Of a stretch of 64,000 bases of DNA, positions 20,715 through 32,149 are shown piece by piece (the first letter of the stretch is position 1; every line of letters begins with the position of its first letter). The position numbers and the translations under genes are program-made. The DNA comes from Amorphophallus konjac (lineage: Eukaryota; Streptophyta; Magnoliopsida; Alismatales; Araceae). The stretch spans positions 232,857,224-232,921,223 of the forward strand of contig CM040118.1 in NCBI GenBank assembly GCA_022559845.1. The letters are read 5' to 3'. The notes under the pieces were generated by a model. It saw only the letters and a program-made list of their open reading frames with translations. It was not told the origin of the DNA and ran no database searches.

Positions 20715-21465
20715 TGATTGTTTCGATTGCAGTGAGTGCAGTGCTTTGTACCCTTGCCTTTGTATTTAGAGGAGGATGAAGTATCCTTGTGAACAAGTGC
20801 TGCAAATTCACTTGCATGTGGAGAAGAGGTAGAAATCACCGTGGATGGTGCAGACATCATTTGACGACGGCCCTCTTCATTGAGAATCTTTGGGAACATT
20901 GACTCTAGAGAAGGCACCTTATCTGCAGAAAGAATCTATTCCCCGTAGTGAGTCATAGTGACCATCAAGTCCAGCAAGAAATTGGAAAACTTTGGTGGAC
21001 TCAACATGCTGTAGGTGAAGGGCTTGATCAGCAGTGCAAGTCCATTTGTATTGCATATATGAATCAAGTTCTGGCCACTTGATCTTCAGCTCACTAAAGT
21101 AGGCAATAACAGATCGGCCAACTTGTTTAAGGGACTGAATTTCACTGGTCAACTGATAAGTCCTGGCAAGGTTACTCTGCTGTCCATATAATTATTGAAG
21201 TAGAGTCCACATCTCAAAGGCAGTTGCAACATACATAATCAGGTGCTGAATCTCAGGACTGACAGAATTAATTATCCATCCCATAACAAGTCTATTATCA
21301 ACATCCCAAGAAGGTTGCTTGAAGTCTAAAGGTGGGGTAGCAGCAATAGTTCCATCTATATAGCCCAACTTGCCTTTTCCACCAAGAAAAATACGAGCCA
21401 AGATAGCCCGAAGACAATAATTCGAGGAATTCAACTTTACCGTCGTCATTTGAAGAGAATGATGG
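20715..21465 (-). pseudogene. Copia Gag, degraded
   Basis: Read downwards: an N-terminal Gag domain (LNSSNYCLRA..ARIFLGGKGKLGYIDGT at about 21440-21340, with W..WI.NS.SPEI), then a second Gag region at 20919-21152 (SVIAYFSELKIKWPELD), and a partial knuckle KHCTHCNRNNHH near 20745. Frames are broken by stops around 20920 and 21190. Belongs with the RT/RNase H remnant at 19045-20311; everything between the knuckle and RT is absent. Confidence 0.8.
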
Positions 21466-21469
21466 TCCG

Positions 21470-22612
21470 GCGTTCCCCGTAAGCGACGCGCCGCAATGGC
21501 GCCCGATTGCGGTGTCAAATAGGCAAGGGTTCCCGTGTGGGGTTGGGCATACACGGGTAAAGAAGTTAGTCCAAAAACATAGGATCCGTCTAGCTACTTG
21601 GAATATAGGAACATTAACGGGTAAGGGTTTAGAATTAGTTAAGTAAATGAAGGACAAGATGGTTAACATAGCTTGCCTACAAGAAACTAGGTGGAAAGGA
21701 CATAAAGCTAAAGACATTGATGGATATAAAATTTGGTATACGGGTAATAATAACTCTAGAAATGGTGTTGCTATAATAATAGATAAAAACTTAAAAGATA
21801 TAGTTGTAGAAGTTAATAGATTGGGGGATAGACTGATGTTAATTAAACTTATCTTAGGTGAGGATATTTTGAATATAATTAGTGCATATGTACCTCAAGT
21901 AGGATTAGAAGAGAGCATTAAAAAGTAATTTTGGGATGCTATTGATAGTTTGATCCAAAATATCCCTAGTGAAGAGAGAATCTTTATTGGAGGAGATCTT
22001 AATGGTCATGTGGGTAAAGATAATAGTGGCTATGAGAGGATTCATGGAGGGCTTGGTTTTGGCAATAGAAATGATATGGGTTATACTATTCTTGATTTTG
22101 CTATGTCTTATGATCTAGTAATTATTAATACCTTTTTTAAGAAGAGGGGCGAACACTTAATAACATACAAGAGTGGAGCACATATAAGTCAAATTGACTA
22201 TTTTCTTATTAGGAAGGTTGATAGTGTTTTATGTAAAGATTGTAAAGGTATTCCTGGTGAGAGTCTAGCCCTTCAACATAGGTTGTTAGTAATGAATGTC
22301 ATTATCCCTAAATTCAAAAGAAAGATCATTATAAATAATTGTTCTAAGATTAAATAGTAGAATTTAAAAGGCAAAAGTTTAGAAATATTTAAAAATCATC
22401 TATTAAAGGAAAATATTTGGAATTTAGAACAAGAAACTAATGTAATGTGGAATAATGCTACAAATTGTATAACGAGGGTAGAAAAATAACTCTTAGGCCA
22501 ATCTAAAGGTACAAAGAATCTAGAAAAACAGACTTGGTGGTAGAGTGAGAAAATCCCAAATATCATTAGAGTAAAAAAGGAGTGTTTTAAAGTTTGGCAA
22601 ACTAACAAAAAC
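21470..22612 (+). pseudogene. RTE-type LINE, 5' part with endonuclease domain
   Basis: Near 21588 the frame reads RIRLATWNIGTLTGKGLELV, the usual start of the apurinic-type endonuclease of RTE-clade LINEs. It continues with ACLQETRWKGHKAKDIDGYKI (21647 on) and, after a stop at about 21927, FIGGDLNGHVG and a SQIDYFLIRK segment (21950-22357). A further 250 bp of broken coding follows to about 22612, where the element is cut by the edge of an unrelated Gypsy LTR. Reverse transcriptase is absent. Confidence 0.85.
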
Positions 22613-22614
22613 AA

Positions 22615-23476
22615 TCAAATCGGCTGGGTCGGTCGATCGAACCAGGGCAGTTCGCCCACCGTGGCGAACGCCTAACCGGTCGACCGAACTGCCCCGTTGG
22701 TCGACCGATTCCGGCGGCACACCTACGAAAACCCATCCGAGGGGCCCTGATCCCCCCAATCACCCCGGGTGATGGGGAAAACATGGAGGAACAATTCCCC
22801 GACCTCTAAGCTACCGGAAGGCTACATTTAAACTATAAAAACTCGGTCGAATCGACGAATCCGTCGCCCACCCCAAAATCATGATTTTTACCCCGGCATG
22901 GAAAGAAAACCCCTGTCGGACTCACCTCGGCCTATAAACCGCGGAAAAATGAAAGGCACGGGTCAAGGATCCACCCCCTACCTCTCATGATGATTTTCTA
23001 CGCCGAGGACACCAATTCCACGCGAAAACGGCACTTGAACCACCGCCGGCTTCGCGAACTCGCGAACGAGCTTCGCCGCGCCACCGCCCCGTTCCTCGCT
23101 CCATCCTCGACCGCTCGTCGCCCACGTCGCCCCCGCCTCATCCATGCTATCCTCCGTCGGCCGCTCGGAGAAGGGGTGGGGAGAAGGAGAGAACGAGAGA
23201 AGAGAGAGGGGCAGTTTAGGGATTTATATAGGAATTATTTTTGGGGTTTAAAAATCTAAAAAATAGAAAAGTAGGGAAAAATCATCCTCACGATCCTCGA
23301 AAAATGCACAAAGCGTCTACAACGTTTCGGAGCCCGAAAACACAACGGTTCATCCCACACGGGGATCCGAGGGTCCGATAACTAAAATTTTTGATTTAAT
23401 TACGAAATGCGATCTGGGCCCCACGGAAGCACTCCGAACCCACGGATTCCTCATCCAAAAATCCTGGGTTATTACA
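22615..23476 (-). repeat. Truncated antisense Gypsy LTR, same family as 39173-42019
   Basis: On the minus strand it starts TGTAATAACCCAGGATTTTTGG (boundary at 23476). A shared GAGGATCGTG..GATTTTTCCCTA stretch matches 39350-39380 of the other copy, and a TATATAAAT box (about 23222-23230) and GGTCGACCGA words near 22675-22710 follow. It stops at about 22615 in the middle of the family's LTR, where the RTE fragment also stops, suggesting a deletion joined them. Confidence 0.7.
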
Positions 23477-23489
23477 TAGCCTCCTCGAC

Positions 23490-23975
23490 AGAGGGGAGGG
23501 CATGAGGCATTATGATTCTTCGTAACTTATTTGAGGTAGAAGAGGTGGAGGTAGGTAGGTCGGCCGAAGGGCTATCTCCCTCCACTTTCGCTGCATGAAT
23601 AATTGCTTCTTATGGAATTTCTCGGGAGTATATGGTCTCTAATCTAGAGAGTGGAAGAAAGCACTTTGGGACGAATTGCTCCTCCATCACTGTACCTTGG
23701 GTCGGCCATGGTGTGTGGGTGGTGAGTTTAATGCAATAACGCAAGGTTTTTATAACTTCATAGAGGAGGCATCCCTCATTGACATTAGATTGGTGAATGC
23801 TCAATTCACGTGGTCCAATTTGAGGGGCATCACTGTCTTGTTCCAAGCTAGACATGTTTATGGTATTAGTGGGCCGGGAAGATCATTTCCCCTATGTGCA
23901 AGCATCTTGTTTGGTTAGACCGACTTTTAATCACAAATCCATCCTGTTGAAGACTAGCCGTAGCCAAGTGAGAAG
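23490..23975 (+). pseudogene. L1-type LINE endonuclease fragment, left of the hAT insertion
   Basis: Broken frames encode RPWCVGGEFNAITQ, FIEEASLIDIRLVNAQFTWSN and a DHKSILLKT-like end, colinear with the better L1 copy at 52850-53157. It is cut on the left by the truncated Gypsy LTR and on the right by the hAT transposon. The same LINE resumes at 29146. Confidence 0.8.
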
Positions 23976-24389
23976 ACAGGGATCATGGTTTGCCATCTCG
24001 CGAGATCTCGGCGAGATCTCGGTCACGCCGCGTCCACGAGATGCGAGGCGGTGTCGAGTTCGCGTGCCTCGGGCGAAGCCATGCGCGGGCGGGAACTGGG
24101 TTCGTTCGGGCGCCGCAGGGGGAAGAACCGGCCGGGCCGGTCCGGTCCGCGGGCGGGTAAGCCTTAAAGCCTTAAACCCTCCACCCCGTGACCTGTCGAC
24201 TGTCGAGCCCTCACGCCCCACCCCCCTTCGAGCTCACGCCTCCACAGTCGCACGAGGTCGCCGGAGCTGCCCTAGGTGGCTCTCCCCGCCCGCCGATCGT
24301 GTCGATCACCGGCGATAGCTGTACGACGGACCTCGCCGGCGTCGGATCTCTCAGCCGACAGTCGATCGGCATCAACTGGCTCCCCCTCT

Positions 24390-25139
24390 CTCCGATATGC
24401 CACGTTCCCTATCCGTCTTCTCCTTTCCCCCCGCCCCCGTCTTCCTCCTTCCCCTTCCGTCTCCCCCATCTCCGGTCGTCTCCCACCCTCCCTCTCTCTC
24501 CGTCTCTCTTTCTTTCTCCCCCCCGTCTCTCCTCCCACACTCCTGCTCTCTCTCTCTCTGTCCCTCTGTCTGTCTCTCCCCCCGGCCACCGATCTCTGTC
24601 TCCCCCCCTCTCTGTCTGTCTTCCCGCCTCCCATACTCCCTCACTCTCTCTCTCCCCCCGCCCTCTCTCTGTCTCTCCCCCCGCCCTCTCTCTGTCTCCC
24701 ACTCTCCGTCTCTCTCTCTCTCTATGTGTGTGTCTATCTCCCCGACACTCTCCTTGCCTCCCACCCTCTCTCTCCCCGACTCCCACACTCTTGCTCTCTC
24801 TCTCTCTCTCTCTGTCCCTCTGTCTGTCTCTCCCCCCGGCCCCCGATCTCTCCTCCCGCCCCCTCTGTCTCCCACCCTCCGTCTCTCTCTCTCTCTGTCC
24901 CTCTGTCCCTCTGTCTGTCTCTCCTCCCACCCTCTCTGTCTCCCACCCTCCGTCTCTCTCTCTGTCCCTCTGTCTGTCTCTCCCCCCGGCCGCCGATCTC
25001 TCTGTCTCCCACCCTCCGTCTCTCTCTCTCTGTCTCCCACCCTCTCTCTCCCCAACTCCCACACTCGCTCACTCTCTGTCCTTCTGTCTCTCCCCGCGGC
25101 CCCCGATCCTCTCGCCCTCTCCCTGTCTCCCACCCTCCG

Positions 25140-25172
<33 letters not shown>

Positions 25173-25345
25173 GTCTCTGTCTCTGTCCCTCTCAGTTACT
25201 GTCTCCCACCCTCTCTGTTGGAGTGTGAGAGAGAGAGAGAGAGGGAGACAGACGAAGACGGGGGAGACAGAGAGGAGGGGGGAACAGAAGAGAGAGAGAC
25301 AGACGGAGAGGGGGGAGACAGGGAGAGAGATTTGAAATTTTTTTA
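24390..25345 (+). repeat. ~750-bp CT-rich tract followed by a GA-rich tract in the hAT leader
   Basis: 24390-25215 is almost pure pyrimidine on the + strand, built from CTCTGTCTGTCTCTCCCCCC and CACCCTCCGTCTCTCT words with a CGATCTC spacer recurring near 24590, 24845, 24990 and 25105. 25216-25345 is GA-rich and roughly complementary. Very long frames on both strands here (such as 24188-25228 and 24276-25355) are low-complexity by-products. Confidence 0.85.
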
Positions 25346-25604
25346 TAGTTTATAATTTAATGTTAATTTTTTTTTGTTAATTGTCTTAGTTTATTTCGTC
25401 GAAATTGTTGATAAAAGTGGCAGCGGTCTTCGGAAAATAGCGAATTCTTGAAGAATTACTTAAATTTCAGAAGGTATAATTTTAGCTTTGGTGCAATATT
25501 TTGTTTGTTCATATTGTTGTTAGTGAGGTGTATGATATAATTGAGACATGGTGTTGTTTGTTTGTTTTTTGTTTTAAATATGATATATTATTTATGTTTT
25601 TTTC

Positions 25605-27149
25605 TATCAGAGATTCAGAAACATGTCTTCTGAAGACAGGTTGGCAATATGGGAAGCCTGTAGGAAGGGGGTCGCAATGTAATTTTTGTGGGAAGGTAAT
25701 GAAGGCAGGTGGTGTTACAAGATTAAAGAATCATTTGATTGGAGAAAAAGGACAAGATGTAACCAAGTGTCCGAGTTGTCCACCTGAAGTCCGTAAACAA
25801 TTAAAAGAAGCTAAAGAACAGAAGGGCAAGAAAGCTATGAAACAAACAGCAAATAGAGAGCAGATTATGGAAGAGTTGCGTCAAATGGGAAGGGATGATG
25901 ATGACGGTGAGTCTGATGATGATTGTGAAGAAGTGCCAGAGCCTGGAGCTGGTACTAGTGGAACTGGTAAGAAAGCCAAACGGGGCATAGCCGATTTTAT
26001 GCGCCGTAGTTCAAGTATGAGGATTTCTGAACCATAGATAGAGTCTAGAAAATACAAATCTGATGATGCCAAACAACAAAGAATACAATCAATGTTGAGT
26101 AAAGGAAAATTTAAAGAGTCTCTTGGAAAGGTGGTATCAAAATTTTTTATCTACAATCACATTCCAGCCAATGTTGCAGGGGACCATCATTTCAAGAATA
26201 TGATAACTGAAGCTCAACAACTTGGTCGTGGAGTACTTCCACTCACCCCTAAGGAAATCTTAGGAAAATATCTTGATGAATTGGTTCTTGAAATGGAAGC
26301 TGAAATTAAGAAGTTGGAACCACATTGGGATGTACATGGGTGCTCTCTTTTATGTGATGGGTGGACAGGACCTACAAAAATGTCCATCATTAATTTCATG
26401 GTGTACAGTGCAGGTCGTGTTATTTTTCTAGACTCTGTTGATGTCACAGGAAAGGAAAAAAATCATGAATACATAATGAACTTGATGGAGGACAAGGTTA
26501 AAGAAATTGGAAAGGGAAGAGTTGTACAAATTGTTACAGATAATGCTAGCAGCTACAAAAAAGCAGGTAAATTGTTATCTAATAAGTACCCTCTTTTTTG
26601 GACTCCATATACTGCACATTGTATTGATTTGATGTTTGAAGCTGTGGCGAAGCACAACATGGTGAAGAAGGCCGTGGATATGGGTAGACTTGTCACAAAA
26701 TTTATATATAATCATGATTGGGTTGTAGATCGAGTGCGAAAAACTTGTGGTCCAGATATAATTCGACCTGGAGCTACTCGATTTGCAACAAATTATCTTG
26801 CCCTTCAAAGTTTGGTGAGGGAGAAGATGGTCTGCGGAGTTTTTTTCTTGGATCAGAATGGTCCAATTCTCAGTATAGCATCAGCCCAGTTGGAAAAAAC
26901 GTGGAACAAATTATATGCACTCCTATGTTTTGGGATTATGCAAGAGATGTAATAAAACTATAGAGCCAATGTATCAAGTTTTGAGAGTTATGGATACTGA
27001 GAGATATCCAAGTATGGGTTTAGTATACCATTCTATGATCATTATGAAGGAAGGCATCAAGGTATCTTCTCCAAGAAATTGGACTTGGGTACATAAGATT
27101 ATTGATGAGAGATGGCTGAAATATATGGATGCACCTATCTACAAGGCTG
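25605..27149 (+). pseudogene. hAT transposase, BED zinc finger and DUF659 part (exon with disruptions)
   Basis: A probable acceptor TTTTTCTATCAG lies just before. The frame encodes a BED-type zinc finger (CNFCGKVMKAGGVTRLKNHL, Cys/Cys/His at 25678-25740), an acidic linker, then after an in-frame TAG at 26035 the DUF659 domain (LLCDGWTG, VTDNASSYKKAGKLL, GATRFATNYLAL). Two frame changes follow, near 26825 and 26956, and a third frame carries the rest to a donor at 27150 (GCTG|GTAAAT). The ATG at 25623 is out of frame with the zinc finger. With one stop and at least two frameshifts this copy should not make active transposase. Confidence 0.88.
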
Positions 27150-27251
27150 GTAAATACTCAACTTTGAATTTTAATAGTTTTTATCTTTCAATTTAGTATT
27201 ATTTATTAAAAGACATAATGAATTCTTTCCTTGATGATTTTATATGATCAG

Positions 27252-27382
27252 CATATTTTCTTAACTCCAAGTATCAATATAAGCAAAAATTGGGGGATGA
27301 TCGGGCATTGATCAACGCTGTGCATGAAGTATTTGAGAAATTACTTCCTAAATCTAAGGGGAGCGCACAATTTGACAATGAG
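27252..27382 (+). pseudogene. hAT transposase, second exon
   Basis: Follows acceptor GATCAG and completes an Ala codon split from the previous exon. Encodes YFLNSKYQYKQKLGDD and on to QFDNE before donor GTAATT. Frame intact. Confidence 0.8.
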
Positions 27383-27454
27383 GTAATTTTGAGTTATTTA
27401 CCTTAAGATTATATTTTTTTAACACTAAGATGTTTCTTATATTTATCTTGATAG

Positions 27455-27530
27455 ATTGTCAAGTTTAGAGATGCACTAGTCTCTTTTGGGACTAAGACTG
27501 CTATAGCAAGTAGGGAAAGTGTGTGGCCAG
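27455..27530 (+). pseudogene. hAT transposase, third exon
   Basis: Between CTTGATAG and GTTAGT. Encodes IVKFRDALVSFGTKTAIAS and on to VWP, typical of hAT/DUF659 transposases just upstream of the dimerisation region. Phase 1 at its 3' end joins the next exon to give Gly. Confidence 0.8.
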
Positions 27531-27627
27531 GTTAGTAGTGATAGATTTGATGGGTTTTATTTTTTTTTGAAAGTGTGATGTTTTGGATTTATTGAAATTA
27601 TTTTTAACTAGATTACTTGATTTTCAG

Positions 27628-28793
27628 GTGAGTGGTGGAAGATGTATGGAACAGATGCTCCCACACTTAGACAACTTGCAGTTCGCGTTTTATCACAAAC
27701 TGCATCTGCTTCACCTTGTGAAAGAAATTGGAGCACGTTTGCCTTGATACATACGAAGCCTAGAAACAGGTTATCGTATACAAAGTTGAAGAAACTCGTG
27801 TATTGTCATTATAATATGAAGTTGAAGGTAAAGAGAATGGAGGATGAGTATGGACGTGGAGGTGATCCTGAGGATGATCCACTTGACTATTTCACCCTGT
27901 TGGATGAAAATGAAATGGATGATCGGGAGAACCCATATGCAGAATGGATTGCTTCCAACACTTTGGAAGAAGGTGGCCGGCCATGTGAAGAAATATGTAG
28001 TGCAGCACGAGAGGCAGGAATTGATGTAGATGTTGTGACACACCAAATTGTTGGTGCATCTTCGGAGGCTACTCATCACCATGACACTGATCCTCCTTCA
28101 GATATGGATGTCTCTAATCCCGATGATGATAATGATAAAAGTGATAAAGGAGATGATGGTGATGGAGGTGAGTTTGGTGGTGATGGAGGTGGGATAGGTG
28201 GAGATGAAAGTGTTGGTCACATGAGTCCATTCACAGGAGAAGATCATTTCACTCATGCCACTCAAGATGAACATCATGGATCTCGACCGGCATCTGGAGG
28301 ATATCGAAGTTATCAACGTAGAAAGAGTGATCAAGGCACATCAAGACAACATAGATTGTACGATGATGAAGAACAAGACCTTTCACATACTTTCACTTCT
28401 ATGGATCTCTCATCTGGACAAGCATATGGAGGCCATCAACACCAAGATTTATCAAGTTCATCTAATGTCTATGGATATGATCATCCAGCACATGAGTCTG
28501 AGTCATCAAGTTCGTCATATGGATATGGATCATACACTACTCCATATGCATATCCATATCCTGTCCCAGTTGCTGTACCTGTATCTAGAGTGACATATTC
28601 TTATGCCCTCTATCCGCGCATTGGTGTGTTGGTTCATGTTTCTGTTCAGGATTATGATAGATATGTGAGAGAGTATATGCAGATGTATGAGCAAAGTATG
28701 ACATGGGAGCAATATTGTGCTTATGTTGAGAGTTATTACTTTAGACAATATGCGAGTGGAGAGATTGAGACACACCGCCCTTTTTATTATTGA
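27628..28793 (+). pseudogene. hAT transposase, last exon with dimerisation domain
   Basis: Follows acceptor TTTTCAG. EWWKMYGTDAPTLRQLAVRVLSQ and ASPCERNWSTF are the hAT C-terminal dimerisation motifs (27630-27735), followed by HTKPRNRLSYTKLKKLVY. The remaining ~300 residues are Asp/Gly-, His/Ser- and finally Tyr/Pro-rich with no recognised fold, ending at a TGA at 28791-28793. This exon has no internal stop. Listed as pseudogene only because the first exon is broken. Confidence 0.88.
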
Positions 28794-29145
28794 TAATTTT
28801 TGATGTATTCTTCAGTTTGTGACTCATGTACTATTTTATGTATCTCTTTTTTGTATAACTTTTGATGTATATTGACATTAGTGCATGTGAATGGATTTTT
28901 TATTGTTATCATTACTCTTTATTTGGTAAAATTAAGTTGTCAATTATAAAAACATGTTTTTGAAATTGAGTGGTTAGTATAAAAGAATTAGGATTTTCTT
29001 AGAAATAGGCTATATATATGAAAAAATATTCCGAAATCCCCGAACCCGATCTCCCGAGATTTTTTCGAGATCTCTCCGAGATCTCTTCTCTCCAACCCCC
29101 CCCGAGACGAAGCCGAGATCCGATACGGCAAACCATGACAGGGAT

Positions 29146-32137
29146 TTAGGTTTGAGAGATTTTGGTTCAGAGAGGAAGACTTCATAGACACAGTCAAGAG
29201 GGTTTGGAGTATACAAAGGCATGTCAAATCATTCATGGTTACTTTGGTTGGAAGATTGAAGCACCTGGCACATGTTCTTAAAAGGTGCGGTATTTTAAAA
29301 TCCTTACTTGGGAAGATGGCTAGAGAAAGGATCCTTTGACAATTGGAAAGTCTAGATTGCTTAGAGGAGGTGGGGTTGATGGATGACTCTGACAGATTGT
29401 GCAAGGACACTCTTAAGGCAGAGTTTGAAGAGATCTTTACTAGGGAAGAGATTTATTGGAAGCAGAGGTCAAGTGAGAAATGACTCAAGGAAGGGGATAA
29501 GAACACTAGTTACTTTTAGAGGATTGTTTCGGGGAGGAGGAGAATCAACCATGTAGCTTCAATCATGGTTGGTGAGTAGATTGCAGAGGGAGGAGGACAT
29601 CAGGGTTTTGTGCCAAGGAGTTCTACTCCAAGCTTTTTATCGAAGAGCAGATGGGCGGGCCTGGCATTACGGATGACTTACTTCCCCAGCTCTCTCCAGT
29701 AGAGTGTGAGGCCCTGTCCAACCCTTTCTTGGAGGAGGAGATCGGACATGCCGTTTGCTCCTTTGTAGGTGATAAAACTTCAGGCCTCGATAGCTTTGTT
29801 ATGATTTTCTTCTATAAGTGTTGGGATATTATCAAGTAGGACCTCATTTAGGCTTTAGGAAAGTTTTAGGAGAGTAAGACCCACTTGAGGGGTATCAACA
29901 AAACCCTCTTCGTCCTCATTCCAAAGAAGTAGGGTGCACAAGACTTCTTGGATTTTAGACCTATTAGTCTGCTGAATAGTGCCTACAAAGTTATCACTAA
30001 GTTGTTGGCAAGAAGACTAGATAGGGTGATTGACAGAGTGGTTACTGGACACCAGGGGCCTTTTATCAGGGGGAGACATGCAGGAGAATTTCTTAGTGGC
30101 TCATGAGTGCCTGTATGCTATGAACACTCAGAGGAAGAGGGGGATGGTACTAAAACTGGACTTTGAGAAGACGTATGACAGAGTTAATTGGCAGTGCCTT
30201 ATACAGACCTTAGCAAAGTTAGGCTTTGATTAGAGGTGGATCTGGGAGTGTATTTGTTTAGCCTCCTTTTCAACCTTTGTTAATAGATAGCCCACTTCAT
30301 ATTTTCTTAGTGGCAGTGGGCTCCGTCAGGGAATCCCTTTGTCATCTCTTTTATTTGTCCTTGTAGCACGATTTTGAGCAAGATGTGGTTGAAGACTAAA
30401 AGGGCAGGTATCATCAGAGGCTTCTAGGTTGCACACGACAATTTGAGTATCAGTCACCTACAATATGTCGATGATACTATTCTTTTCCTAGTAGATCAGG
30501 AGAGGCAGTTCTTTGATGCCAGGTTGATGCTAGAGATGCTACAAGAGATTAGTGGGCTGAAGGTGAACTATAGCAAAAGTCGTATTGCTAGGGTCAACAT
30601 GGAGGAGAGGGCACTCCGGAGAGTAGCATTCATATTAGGCTGTCAGATAGGAGACAACCGTTGTCCCCAAGGGCTTTTCATTGTAGTGATTGGTAGGTGA
30701 TAGTGCAGAGATATGAGTCTAGACTTGCAAGTTGGAAGGCGAGGCTTCTCTCATGTAGAGAAAGATTGGTGTTATGCAAATCAGTGCTTGACAGTCTTCT
30801 CATCTACTATCGCTCCATTTTCAGGATCCCCAAAATTATGGTTAAGAAGTTGGAGTCCATTCAAGCTAGGTTTTTTAGCATGGTAGTAAGGATAGTGGTA
30901 GGGGTGGCCATGACATTTCTTGGTGGAGAGTATGCAGAAGCAAGGAAGTAGGAGGAGTGGGGTTCAAGAACATCAGAGATTTCAACTTGGCACTACTTTG
31001 TAGATAGTTGTGGAGGCTTGGAGTGGAGGACAGCGGGCTGTGGCTACATCTTATCAGGTAGAGATATTAGCAGGACCAGAGAGTGGGATTTAGCAACGAC
31101 ATCTTTGCACAATTTCTCTCTGATTTGGAAATACATCATCCATTGTAGTGATCATTAGATCTAGTGTTCGTGCTAGGCTCGGTAATAGGCAGAAGAGGCT
31201 GCTCTGAAAGGGCAGATGGTGTGGGGATTTCACACTAGAAGAGTCTTATCTGAAGTTTTTTGTTATTGCACTTGCACCCTGGTCTTCCGTGGCATACTCC
31301 TTTGACACAGCTATTTGTCGGCACTTGGTCGCCTACCTTCAAAAGGAATCTGACGCATGAGTAGATGGATCAGTTGGTGAGCCTTTTATCATTTCTCCTC
31401 AGTCCTGTGGACAACAATATTGACAAATGGGTGTGGAGATGGGAGGAGGAGGTAGGATTCTCAGTCAAGTTTGCTTACTCTCTTCTCATTTCAGGTGGGG
31501 GTGAGTGCCACCGTTTTGCTCTGCATGTTTGAGATCCCAGGAGTCCACTAAAGGTGAAGTTGTTGGTATGGAGGATTTCACATGGTCGGCTGCCCACGTG
31601 TGATAGGATTGCACACTTCCGTTAGGATATAGCCCCCTTGCACTGCTTATGTGGGGAGGTGGATGAGGATCTCAATCACCTCTTTACAGGGTGCTCCTTT
31701 TCTAAGGAGGCATGGACTAAGATCGGTTATAGGATCCACCACCCCTTGGGCCAATTTGAGAGTGTTCAGCAACTCCTCCGATGGCACAAGAGATGGAACC
31801 TAAAAGGGGATAGAATCATCTGGTGGCTCATCGTTCACGCTACTCTATAGACTTTATGAGGTGAAAAAATAGAAGAATCTTCAGAAAAGATGCAAGAGTA
31901 TAGAAAAGGATCGTTCCCTTCGTTTGTGAGAGAGTGTGTGAGTGGACTAAACACCTTTGTAAAGTGAAGTCCCATAACTCCTCACTTTTCCTTTTGTTGG
32001 GGGAGAGCTGGGGGCATATCTTTTGGTATGGACTTTTTGGATAGGGGTTATTTTTGGGAGTTTTCTGATTGCACTTTACATCCCTCTTTAATTTTCAATT
32101 ATATATTAGTGGTACTATCCACTTTTCAAAAAAAAAA
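29146..32137 (+). pseudogene. L1-type LINE, reverse transcriptase and 3' end, right of the hAT insertion
   Basis: Continues the LINE of 23490-23975 after the target duplication. Broken frames give CWDIIK near 29822, KLDFEKTYDRVNW at 30155-30190 (RT), LQYVDDTILF at 30450-30480 (YVDD active-site box, here with Val), a LLIYYRSIFRIP segment near 30800, and a CLCGEVDEDLNHLFTGCSFS zinc-binding motif at 31640-31700 (zf-RVT). Many stops. The 3' end is an A10 run at about 32127-32137, as expected for an L1 tail. Confidence 0.88.
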
Positions 32138-32149
32138 TGGGCCGATTGG

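Larger units (their letters stand above)
23976..29145 (+). mobile_element. hAT DNA transposon with perfect 8-bp target duplications
   Basis: ACAGGGAT occurs at 23976-23983 and 29138-29145. Between them the element (23984-29137, 5154 bp) begins CATGGTTTGCC and ends GGCAAACCATG, a perfect 11-bp terminal inverted repeat. Subterminal GAGATCTCGG-like palindromic words crowd both ends (23997-24030; 29040-29120). It encodes a BED zinc finger, DUF659 and hAT dimerisation domains on the + strand. It sits in an L1 LINE whose sequence continues on both sides. Confidence 0.95.

Noticed and set aside
24188..25355. Long Ser/Pro/Leu-rich frames (346 and 359 residues) and their antisense Arg/Glu/Gly-rich counterparts
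   Set aside because: Low-complexity CT/GA tract open in several frames on both strands; not a protein signature.
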